In this document: piece after piece, positions 55,151-64,000 of the stretch
Layout of the letters: each line of letters begins with the position of its first letter
How positions within the stretch are numbered: position 1 is the stretch's first letter
Origin: Calliopum simillimum
Taxonomy: Eukaryota > Arthropoda > Insecta > Diptera > Lauxaniidae
DNA length: 64,000 nucleotides
Direction: 5' to 3'
NCBI GenBank assembly: GCA_951812925.1
Contig: OX638368.1
Span: 7,626,001-7,690,000 of the forward strand
The notes under the pieces: generated by a model
What the model was told of the DNA's origin: nothing
The model's database searches: none
The model's input: only the letters and a program-made list of their open reading frames with translations
Position numbers and translations under genes: made by a program

Positions 55151-55329
55151 GGAAGTGAGTCTGATTAATCGGTTCGAATCAATAGTAATTTGACTCTAGC
55201 ATATGGCATTGAGGTTAAGAAGATATTTTTACCAGAACCGCTGTCGGTACTGAATATTTTAAATTTGATTCTATTAAAAGCATATACGTATATTATGGGA
55301 TTTTTCATTACTTTTCTCCTTTCTTTCAT

Positions 55330-55790
55330 TTGTAAGGGATTCCCGGAACAAAATTTTATTCTTATTTTCAATCAACTTTTTCGTGAAGCAAGCCCAATTC
55401 TGACCGGTGCTCGCTGGTCTCATTATCACTATTGTCCCACCCATTTTTCATATTCCGTAGGTAATTCTAAATTACCGTGGTTATTCCGCTGCTTAAGACT
55501 TGGAGCGCTTCCGCGCCGGGTTTTTTTTCAAATCCATCAACACAGAAACCAAGCCCAACATAGGAATTCTCTCCAAATGTTCCCATGTACTTGAATTTTC
55601 TAAATTCGATCCTGGATTCGTGATCAGCGAGCCCAAAAACCCCCATATAGCAAATTTCAGGAAAATCGGTTGATTCTTGAAAATTTTGTCCCCCATCTTG
55701 GATCCGCCATTTTGAACTTTGTAAGTCCGACCCTGATTGTGATAAGTGACCCGAAAACCCCCAGCACGAAATTTGGTTCACAATAGTTTA
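55330..55790 (-). repeat. Dispersed repeat fragment (CCATCTTGGATCCGCCATTT)
   Basis: A run of near-duplicate phrases, GCGAGCCCAAAAACCCCCATA...AAATTTCAGGAAAATCGGTTG and GTGACCCGAAAACCCCCAGC...AAATTT, about 120 bp apart, with CCATCTTGGATCCGCCATTT between. This phrasing is typical of a dispersed insect repeat; class unknown. Confidence 0.45.
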
Positions 55791-55859
55791 TTTTTAAGGA
55801 ATTAATTTGGCATGGTTGATATACGCTCTTTAATTGTAAATAAATTCAAAAGTGGTTTA

Positions 55860-56640
55860 AGTTGTGGAGCCATCTTCCGCGAGTTGTCACATTTAGGAGT
55901 TAAGAGGAATTATGCGTATTACGCCGTTAAGCGGTTTGTCGATACTGGCTCCATACAAAATCGTTAAAAAGTGGGAGAAAAAGAAACGTTCGTACGGTGA
56001 ATGCGATCAAAATAGTTCGTGAAAGAATCCGAAGAAATTGTGACCGTTTAGCACGATAGATGGCCAAAAATATAGGAATGAACCGAGAATCTTTACGGCT
56101 CCTTTTGCGTTGCGACCTTAATATGAAAGCCTTTAAAAAAACGAAAATGCATGGCCTTAATAATGTGACCGTGGAAAAGCGATGGCAAAGATCGAAACTG
56201 CTCTTTTCTTGGCACGCTGGCGATGATATAGCTTTTCCGATGAACAAATTTTTGTGCTGGAAGCTCCTCACCACACGCAAAATGACAGACTATGATAAAC
56301 GCTCAGTATTACCTGGAAGAAGTCTTACAGAAAAATTTGAAGCCTAGTGTTCAGGCCATGTTTTGAGAAGACTATTATTGCTTCCAGCAGGATGGTGCAC
56401 TTGCTGACACTGCTAAACTGGTTCAAGACTGGTGTAAGCAAAATTTGACAGATTGATACAACGACTCAAGGAATACAGATACAGAAGCTTAAAGGACTTT
56501 AAAGCTGCTAGTATTGATGTATGGGACAAAATACCGATAACAGTAGTGCGTGCCGCGTGTAACAAATTTGATTGCAGACTTCGGCGGGTTGTGGCTAACA
56601 AAGGTCAGGCCATCGAGTAATTGCTTAATAAACAAAATAT
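55860..56640 (+). pseudogene. Decayed mariner/IS630-type transposon, second family
   Basis: Transposase fragments read in order: MAKNIGMNRESLRLLLRCDL (from 56060), HGLNNVTVEKRWQRSKLL, then FSDEQ carrying the first catalytic Asp in another frame (about 56236). After a deletion come YYLEEVLQKNLKPSVQAMF, YYCFQQDGALADTAKLVQDW with the second Asp (about 56375-56435), and the C-terminal VVRAACNKFDCRLRRVVANK ending TAA near 56620. The third catalytic region is lost. Several stops and frameshifts show it is dead. A possible terminus, TTTGTCACACTGTA, lies near 56735. Confidence 0.8.
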
Positions 56641-56889
56641 TTTAACTTCATTTAATGTTTGTTCATTTAAATTTCCTTAATTAAAATAACATTTAATACA
56701 AAAAACCTAAGTACTTTGTTGTTGTATCAACATATGTTTGTCACACTGTATAGTTAATAGGTGTTTCACGCCCCTTTCAAGCATAAAATCATATCTCAAT
56801 TCGAAATTTGGTATCTTAAAAACCCAACTACTTTGTAAAAATAAGGTTTGGAAATTTTGAATACATACTCAACAATCTTTAGAAATTTT

Positions 56890-57035
56890 TTCCAGACCAA
56901 GACCAAATTCGAGACCAAGACTTAATTTGCAAGAACAAGACCAAGACTCAATTTAAAAACCAAGACCAAGACTCAATGTGCTAGAACAAGACAAAGACTA
57001 AGACTGCTATGGTCTTGGTCTTGATTTGCTCATCA
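56890..57035. repeat. Degenerate GACCAAGA-type short tandem tract
   Basis: ACCAAGACCAAGACTCAATT-like units repeat about eight times and end in the inverted form GGTCTTGGTCTTGATTT. The words resemble the complement of the GGTCTTT units at 59.3 kb. Confidence 0.6.
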
Positions 57036-57039
57036 CTAA

Positions 57040-58600
57040 TTGAGTTTATGACCGCCATATTTGAGTTTCGAGTATAGGACGCGTCGTGTAGAAAGGTTTT
57101 TCAGACTACTTATGATCTAGACGATGGAATCTATTGGTTACTGGACTATTTAAACAACTTTTCAAATTCAAATTTTCATATCCCGAAATTACGGTATTTC
57201 GTGACATTCACCCATATACTGTTTGAAGAGTTGGGTTCAAGAAGGGCGTAGTGAAAAACAGTTTTTACTCAAAACCAAGGTGCTTAACAAAAAAGTCTAT
57301 GTGGCAAAAAATGCTTAGGATTGCCCAAAGAATACGTGTACGTGTGAATTTTTTCGAATATTTTTCAAAAATTGGTTAAAACAAACGAAAATAAATAGAT
57401 CTAAAACAATTAATACGCATTATTTGGACAATTTTAAGCATTTTTTGCCTTATACACTTTTTTCATCAGGCACCTTAAGTAAAAATACAAATATTTACCA
57501 GGTGCGAATTTAGATGCAAATGTATGCATGCATTTTATAAAATTAAAATTTTAAAGAAATAAGGAAAACGCACAATTGTAAATGGTTGAGGTTAAAGTAT
57601 TTTTTATTCCCCTCATTTAAAAAAAAAAAAAACAAATCATTAAAATCGGAACAGTTTTGCCGGTTTCCCAAATAAAATGCTAACGTTACTCCAGTCAAAC
57701 GGATTTATGCAATAATGTTATGTGTTAGCGCCAATCAGTTACTCATTTTGTAAGTGTTAATTGATTAAATTTGTTTTCCAAGATTTAAATGATGGTTTGC
57801 TCTTACAAACTTTAAATTGAATTATCTCGAAATGCCGTTTTACGCACAATGTGGCAAAAGTAATGAAATTTTGTGAATTAACACGGTAAGTTTATCTGAA
57901 GGTGTGAAATTGCTGACAGTAAGTTGAAAAAATCAAAACATATGGCTCCAAATTGTTGATTTATTCTTCAATGATGGCTTTCAATTTATTGTCAAATAAC
58001 TATTTATCTGTCCATATATAGTATAAATGTCAAAACACAGCGATATATGACGCCATTTACTAAAATTATAGTGCATTCACATTATGAAATTACTTTAAGC
58101 ACCTCGCAGTTTTTTGTAGAACGTTTTTGTAGTCAATTTTTCATAGACTATAACATGGAATATAAGAAATTCTTTAATTCTAAAGAAAAAAAAAAGAAAC
58201 TTAAAACAAATTTTTTTGCCCATCCTTTGGAAGAAAAAAAGAAATTCTAATTTCCACAGACACTTTAATTCATCTTCATTTAGACACTTAATTTTTGAAA
58301 AGGCTGTGCATGTCCTAAACAACTCAAAGGATTTGAATTTACAAATTATGTAAATTGATGCGCATAAATGAAGGTAAAAACAAATAAATCTCAAATCACC
58401 CACACCTCAGAAAGTGAGATGACAATAAAACAAAACCGCCCTTTTGAATTGAGTTAAATTTCGACAAAACAAAAATAATAAGTTTTACATAAAGCCATTA
58501 AAACAAAAAAAAAAAAAAAAACAGATTATATAAAAATTCTAGAGTTTTTTGTTGTTATTGTTGTTTACATGAAAGGTGTTTATTAAATAAATATAAATTG
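57040..58600. other. No gene seen
   Basis: AT-rich intergenic DNA; no exon, RNA gene or bounded transposon recognised. Confidence 0.3.
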
Positions 58601-58649
58601 TACGGGCATTAACTTGTGTATTTATTGCAAAATTTGCATACATACGTAA

Positions 58650-59110
58650 ATACATTTATGTGTGTGAAACATACCCCTTTTGTAGCGAGTGGAAAAATTT
58701 CAGTAAATAAAATTGAGCACGAAATCAGTCAAGGGAAAAAGCTCAAAATGCCAGCCAGCTTAGTATACTGTGCAAACTGCGCCGGTGTTACAAATAAAGT
58801 TTTGCTCCCTCTCCCTTACATACTCTACTTTGGTAATATATGTACTCTCACACTCACACTACGAGCACAAAATTCTCCGGCAAAATGCTCTCAAACCCCC
58901 AAATTCAATTCAATTTCGTTGAAACTATGCCGCTTGGCTGGGTTTCCATTGACGACGACGACGACGACGACCGATGATGCCGATGACGCTTTTATGAGAG
59001 CTTTTTGTTTTTATCGTTCATTTATTTTGCTCACCACATTCGCGTCATTTTACATGTTTTTGTTTTTGCCCAGTCGGTTAAAGTTAATGCGTATGTGTGT
59101 GTGTGTATAG
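58650..59110. other. Less AT-rich block with GAC repeat, function unknown
   Basis: A stretch with more balanced base composition contains a (GAC)6 run near 58952, GA/CT-rich words and an open 164-codon plus frame (58616-59110) of unnatural composition. It might be regulatory DNA or an untranslated exon of MESK2, but nothing decides this. Confidence 0.25.
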
Positions 59111-59289
59111 CAATTTCATTTAATTCTTTGCTCTTATAATATTGGGGACAATAACAACAACAACAACAAACATTAAAAATAAAAAAAAAGTTTCTAAGCA
59201 ACGACGCACAATGCTACTTTCCTGAGGCAAAAAAAAAAAAAAAAAATTAACCGATCTGCAGTGAACTTTTGATTTTGAAAATTTGTTCT

Positions 59290-60475
59290 TGGTCTTAGAT
59301 TTGGTTTTGGTTTTTGGTTTTTGGTTTTGGTTTTCGTCTTGGTCTTTGTTCTTTGGTCTTTGGTCATTGGTCTTTGGTGTTTGGTTTTTGGTTTTTGGTC
59401 TTTGGTCTTTGGTCTTTGGTCTTTGGTCTTTGGTCTTTGGTCTTTGGTCTTTGGTCTTTGGTCTTTAGTCTTTAGTCTTTAGTCTTTAGTCTTTAGTCTT
59501 TAGTCTTTAGTCTTTAGTCTTTAGTCTTTAGCCTTTAGTCTTTAGTCTTTAGTCTTTAGTCTTTAGTCTTTAGTCTTTAGTCTTTAGTCTTTAGTCTTTA
59601 GTCTTTAGTCTTTAGTTTTTAGTCTTTAGTCTTTAGTCTTTAGTCTTTAGTCTTTAGTCTTTAGTCTTTAGTCTTTAGTCTTTAGTCTTTAGTCTTTAGT
59701 CTTTAGTCTTTAGTCTTTAGTCTTTAGTCTTTAGCCTTTAGTCTTTAGTCTTTAGTCTTTAGTCTTTAGTCTTTAGTCTTTAGTCTTTAGTCTTTAGTCT
59801 TTAGTCTTTAGTCTTTAGTTTTTAGTCTTTAGTCTTTAGTCTTTAGTCTTTAGTCTTTAGTCTTTAGTCTTTAGTCTTTAGTCTTTAGTCTTTAGTCTTT
59901 AGTCTTTAGTCTTTAGTCTTTAGTCTTTAGCCTTTAGTCTTTAGTCTTTAGTCTTTAGTCTTTAGTCTTTAGTCTTTAGTCTTTAGTCTTTAGTCTTTAG
60001 TCTTTAGTCTTTAGTTTTTAGTCTTTAGTCTTTAGTCTTTAGTCTTTAGTCTTTAGTCTTTAGTCTTTAGTCTTTAGTCTTTAGTCTTTAGTCTTTAGTC
60101 TTTAGTCTTTAGTCTTTAGTCTTTAGCCTTTAGTCTTTAGTCTTTAGTCTTTAGCCTTTAGTCTTTAGTCTTTAGTCTTTAGTCTTTAGTCTTTAGTCTT
60201 TAGTCTTTAGTCTTTAGTCTTTAGTCTTTAGTCTTTAGTTTTTAGTCTTTAGTCTTTAGTCTTTAGTCTTTAGTCTTTAGTCTTTAGTCTTTAGTCTTTA
60301 GTCTTTAGTCTTTAGTCTTTAGTCTTTAGTCTTTAGTCTTTAGTCTTTAGTCTTTAGTCTTTAGTCTTTAGTCTTTAGTCTTTAGTCTTTAGTCTTTAGT
60401 CTTTAGTCTTAAGTCTTTAGTTGGTCTTTGGTCTTTAGTCTTTGGTCTTTGATCTTTGGTCTTGTCTTCCTTGTT
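59290..60475 (+). repeat. Heptanucleotide satellite (GTCTTTA/GTCTTTG)n with higher-order structure
   Basis: About 150 units of GTCTTTA follow a leading block of about 20 GTCTTTG-type units (to about 59462); GTCTTTG words return at the right edge (60420-60470). Variant units mark a longer period. GCCTTTA begins at 59531, 59734, 59930, 60126 and 60154; GTTTTTA begins at 59615, 59818, 60014 and 60238. GCC to GTT is always 84 bp (12 units), counting the last GCC at 60154, and repeat lengths are 203, 196 and 224 bp (29, 28, 32 units). Block duplication therefore built the array. Confidence 0.95.
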
Positions 60476-60510
60476 TCATTGCCTTAATCTCAACATATTC
60501 GATTAAATTT

Positions 60511-61172
60511 TATACCCTACACCCAGGGTATATTCACTTTGTCCTTCTGATCGTAACGCAGAGAAGGAGATAAAGAAAGTGTATATATACTTGATCAGCG
60601 TCACCTCCTGAGTCGATATAGCCATGTCCTTCTGTCGGGGCGGATGGGTGCGCGCGGAAATACATTTTCTGGGAAAACTGAGTAAGATAATTCAATAAAA
60701 TTTGGAATTTGCACTGCCTCCGTCGTCAAAGTTAGCTCGTGGAATTGAAAATGAGCGAAATTGGCCAACGGCCACGCCTACCGCCCACACAAAAAATATA
60801 TTCAAAATGTACTTTAGGAGTATTTTTCACGACAATGCAACCGAAATACACATAAATACAACAAAATGGAAGCGCAAGCTCTGAAAAAAAACTAGGCAAA
60901 TTCGGAAAAGAGGGCAAAAGCAAAAGCTTCAAAACGCTATAATAAAAGCGTTTTTCGAGGTAATCGAACTAAATTTTACGCAGACACTAATGACTATAAA
61001 TGCAAGCTCTGAGCAAAAACTGTGTGAACTTAGACAAGAGAGCGTGGCACCTCTTATATAAGCAAATTTTCAAAATGCTATACTGAAAGAGTTTTTGGGA
61101 TAATCCAACTAAATCTCACTCAAATGTTAAGGACTATAAATGCGCGCTTTGAGCTAAAACTAGACAAACTCT
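60511..61172 (+). repeat. Family-A dispersed repeat, copy 2
   Basis: Starts with the same TATACCCTACACCCAGGGTA hairpin, followed by GTAACGCAGAGAAGGAG, TTGATCAGCGTCACCTC and GAGTCGATATAGCCATGTCC. Internal units with AAAAACT..., GCGTGGCACCTC (about 61043) and AAAATGCTATACTGAAAG follow. The end seen in copy 1 is missing. Confidence 0.8.
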
Positions 61173-61179
61173 TACGGCT

Positions 61180-61400
61180 ATGCTACTAAATCGATTTTTA
61201 TGAGACTCTGCATGGAGATAGAATGCACTTTAAGAAAGGATTTGTTTTTGAGTAGGCTATGCCACGATTCTAAATGGAAGAAGACGATGAGTTGAAATCT
61301 AAGGAAAGTTTTTGTAAAAGTAGTGCCACGCCACTAAAAAGAAAATATGCAGACATGGTCACTAATGATAGTTTGTTTGCTTATGTATTCAGTTCCATGG
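61180..61400. repeat. Family-B repeat relative
   Basis: GCCACGATTCTAAATGGAAG, GTGCCACGCCACTAAAAAG and AGTTTGTTTGCTTATGT recall 38690-39070. Confidence 0.45.
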
Positions 61401-63150
61401 CAATTGAAACCGAAATGTTCGAATTTCGGAGACAAAGCTAACTCTAGTTTGTACTCGTATTATCCAACTCAGTTCATTGACAACTTGGTTTAGTTTTCTT
61501 TTCAAATTCTATGGAACCGAATCATTGTGCCGGCGGTATGGTGAGGTCGTTCAAGTTTCTTCGTCCAAAATAAAAACTTTATTATTTGTTTGTCTCTACG
61601 TCTGTTAGTCTTATTTACGTTATTATTGCGTATTGCTTTTGTTTTTGTTTTCTTTTTGGGTTTTCCATTAAAAATGCTTTTAGTCGAAATTGCAAAAAAT
61701 CTTCTTGAAAGTGTGTTTGTGGGAAAACTTTCGACTTATATTTAATATTACGAGTAAAATGAAATTTTATTTTTAGAAAGTGAAAAGAGAGAGCTAATAT
61801 GTAATTAATTATGACAGTCCATGAGGGTTGAGAGGTTGTGGGGTGTGGTGCTTACTTGCTGGCATATGGAGAGAGAGAAGAGAATGGGGTGGGCTGGAGA
61901 ATACCAAAGCAAACACACAAAAAAACGTAACATTCAAGGTTGTTTATTAAGTGCGTATTACTTTAAAATATTTATCAATAAATGATTTGTAAAAGGCAAC
62001 GTATCGTTTTGTTTTTAGTGTTATTTTTTTTTTAATTCAATAAAGACCTTGATTTTTTAATTTTGTATTCTGTTGTTACATAAATATTCTAATGAACTGA
62101 GTTCAAGTTGTTTTGTTTTAGCGTAAAGTTTTTTGAAAACAAAAAACTTGTTTTGTTGCCAAGTGGAGTGGAGTGAATTTAGATGTTGTCATCGTTAGCA
62201 AAGGAACTGATTGTGGCTATTATTTAAGCAAACATTATTTTTTATAGCACTAGTAATGTTATGAAAAAACTTACATATATAGCCGCTAAATGTATGGTGT
62301 CTGTGCTGCGAAAGCAATATGCGCAAGAGAAATGCTTCAGAAAAAAAAAATAAAATTCTCTGCCAAGCCCCCAACAGTATTGACAAGCCCTTTTTTTACA
62401 AGTACATACATATATTACGTTTAACTTGTTCTATTTGCCGAAAACATGTGTCATATGCAGACTTGTATTTTTGGTTTCATATAACATGGTGTAATTGCTA
62501 CAACTATGTATTTGCTGGATATAACATAATACAGACAATTAGAATTTAATTGTTTGAATGTTGCTCATACGACACGTTGTGCAATTGGGATATTATGTTT
62601 TGAAATAAACCCTAAATTATACATATTTGCAAAGTTGAAGCGTATCTTATTTCCCAAACTTTTCTTGCATGTTCTGAAAACATAAACGCGTGTTATGATA
62701 AACAGGGGGTCACTAAAGACAAGAAATGCTAAGAATTTATAAGAATTTATGTAAAAATAATACTTAATTTCCACAAAAGTTGCAGATGTAAAATTTATGA
62801 TAGGTACTAAGCTTAAAGTACTAAGCTTAAGTCATATGAACTTAGCTGATGCACATCTGTGCTCGTTTTGTGGCATTTTGAATCTTTGTTTGAAAAATAT
62901 CTTGCTTCCTCTAAACGACCTATAAAAAATTTGGTAAAATTCTCTTTTCACGTTTAAAATTCCACCTTTTAGATTTTCATGACTTGTTAAAGGATTCCCA
63001 AAAAATATTTTTTTTTTATACAATAAAGGCATGTATACGAAAAAAAAATAGTCCCAGTAAACAAAGAATGGCGCGTTAAATATTACAGTGAAAGCAAATG
63101 TAACAGATTTAATCGTCTTTGAATTATTTGTCTTACATTTCTTCATCATT
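61400..63150. other. No gene seen; GAGA-rich spot
   Basis: AT-rich DNA. GAGAGAGAGAAGAGAATGGGG near 61870 could bind GAGA factor. Isolated minus-strand GTAAG donors (near 61855 and 62271) could mark untranslated exons but have no support. Confidence 0.25.
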
Positions 63151-63179
63151 GGTTTTTTAGGATTTTGAATAGTTTTCAA

Positions 63180-63545
63180 AATGAGTTCTTCGAAAGAAAA
63201 TGTGCGCCAAAAACACGATATTCCACATTGGCTCACAAAAACATTGCATTAAGTATAAATATTGCAAAATCAACGGTACCTTGCGTACTTAAAAACTTTA
63301 GTGAACGATTAACTACGGAAAGGAAAGTTGGAAGTAGTGTAACGCGCCTATGAAGAAAATACTGGACTCTCCATTAGCGATGTGGCTAAAAAAGTGCATA
63401 TGTCGCCCGGAAACATATAGAAAGTTTGCAGAGGGAAAGGTTTTCAATCATATAAAGTACTACTGGCACCAAATAGGAACGATAACCAAAACACAGTTAA
63501 AACTCGCTTACAAAAGCTCTACGGCCGTTTTGTACATGGGAGCTT
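63180..63545 (+). pseudogene. Tc1/mariner-type transposase N-terminal relic
   Basis: The frame at 63165-63353 reads FFERKCAPKTRYSTLAHKN and STVPCVLKNFSERLTTERKV, a paired HTH of Tc1-like transposases. A second frame continues as SISDVAKKVHMSPGNI, a stop, then KVCRGKGFQSYKVLLAPNRN (about 63370-63490) and KTRLQKLYGRFVHG. The DDE domain is absent; family-A repeat copy 3 starts where it stops. Confidence 0.7.
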
Positions 63546-63985
63546 ACCTTGATTTTGCGTAGAGCTTGCATTTACTGTTCTGAGTGTTTGAGTAAAATTC
63601 GGTTATTCTTTCAGTATAGCATTTTGAAACTTTCGATTATATGAGAGCTGCCACGCCCACTTGTCCGAGTTTACCTAGATCTTGCGTATAGCTTGCATTT
63701 CTAGATCCGAGTGTTTGAGTTTAAAAAAAAAGTGGGTTATCTCAAAAAACGCTTTCCGTATATTATTTTGAAACTTCTGTTTATATGGAAGGTGCCACGC
63801 CCACTAGTTTTCCCAAAAAATTTATTTCCACACACATCCAGCCAGCGAGACAGACGGACATGGCTATATCGACTCAGGAGGTGACGCTAATCAAGAATAT
63901 ATATACTTTTCTATACCTGCCACGCCTCCTTCTCTGCGTTACAAACGGAAGGACAAAGTGAATATACCTTGGGTGTAGGGTATAA
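63545..63985 (-). repeat. Family-A dispersed repeat, copy 3 (inverted)
   Basis: Read on the minus strand from 63985 it begins TATACCCTACACCCAAGGTA, then GTTTGTAACGCAGAGAAGGA, GGCGTGGCAG and CCATGTCCGTCTGTCTCGCT. Two internal GTGGGCGTGGCA units (about 63800 and 63655) follow. It is cut off at about 63545 against the transposase relic. Confidence 0.8.
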
Positions 63986-64000
63986 AAAAGTGGACCCGTT

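Noticed and set aside
58616..59110. 164-codon plus-strand frame
   Set aside because: Unnatural mix of short tracts including a (GAC)n-derived Thr run; no splice context or known domain.
59290..60475. Telomeric repeat
   Set aside because: The unit is the heptamer GTCTTTA, not TTAGG, and flies generally lack such telomeres; it is an interstitial satellite.

Overview
The window is AT-rich animal DNA, best explained as a higher (schizophoran) fly. Evidence: three genes resembling Drosophila proteins, GT-AG introns with short exons in a long intron-rich locus, DRE core-promoter elements, and a dense mix of insect transposons (mariner, DD37E Tc1/mariner, pogo-like, hAT, Transib-like, Jockey and I/R1-type LINEs). 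There is no sign of prokaryotic organisation, CRISPR or operons. I cannot name the species.

Three protein-coding genes are supported, all on the minus strand. (1) The left edge holds the first two coding exons of Sec8/Exoc4, an exocyst subunit; the gene continues beyond position 1. (2) 5052-5981 is an apparently intronless 309-codon PTC7-type PP2C phosphatase with a mitochondrial-like N-terminus and two DRE sites upstream. (3) 18049-49324 is MESK2, the fly NDRG-family gene. Nine coding exons can be joined by eye with matching phases to a 361-aa protein. The first intron is about 22 kb, and a tiny in-phase alternative first exon may lie at 27615-27626.

The rest is mostly repeats. From 0.5 to 16.4 kb there is an LTR-like promoter with a heat-shock element, palindromic MITEs, two hAT-type insertions with 8-bp target duplications, a LINE 3' end and a large double palindrome. 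The MESK2 introns (18-49 kb) carry a decayed mariner, a near-perfect 83-bp palindrome, an RNase-H LINE fragment, a 648-bp palindromic hAT MITE, a DD37E element split by a Transib-like insertion, and a pogo-like element between tRNA-like sequences. From 50 to 64 kb, upstream of MESK2, there are minisatellites, a third mariner-type relic, a 1.2-kb heptanucleotide satellite with higher-order structure, and further copies of a dispersed repeat with an internal ~142-bp tandem unit.

The three genes act in unrelated processes (secretory-vesicle tethering, mitochondrial dephosphorylation, Ras/NDRG signalling) and are simply neighbours. I found no convincing new multi-gene system. The most interesting observations are the RSS-like ends of the Transib-like insertion, the satellite's higher-order periodicity, the HSE-TATA-Inr module and the possible second MESK2 start.
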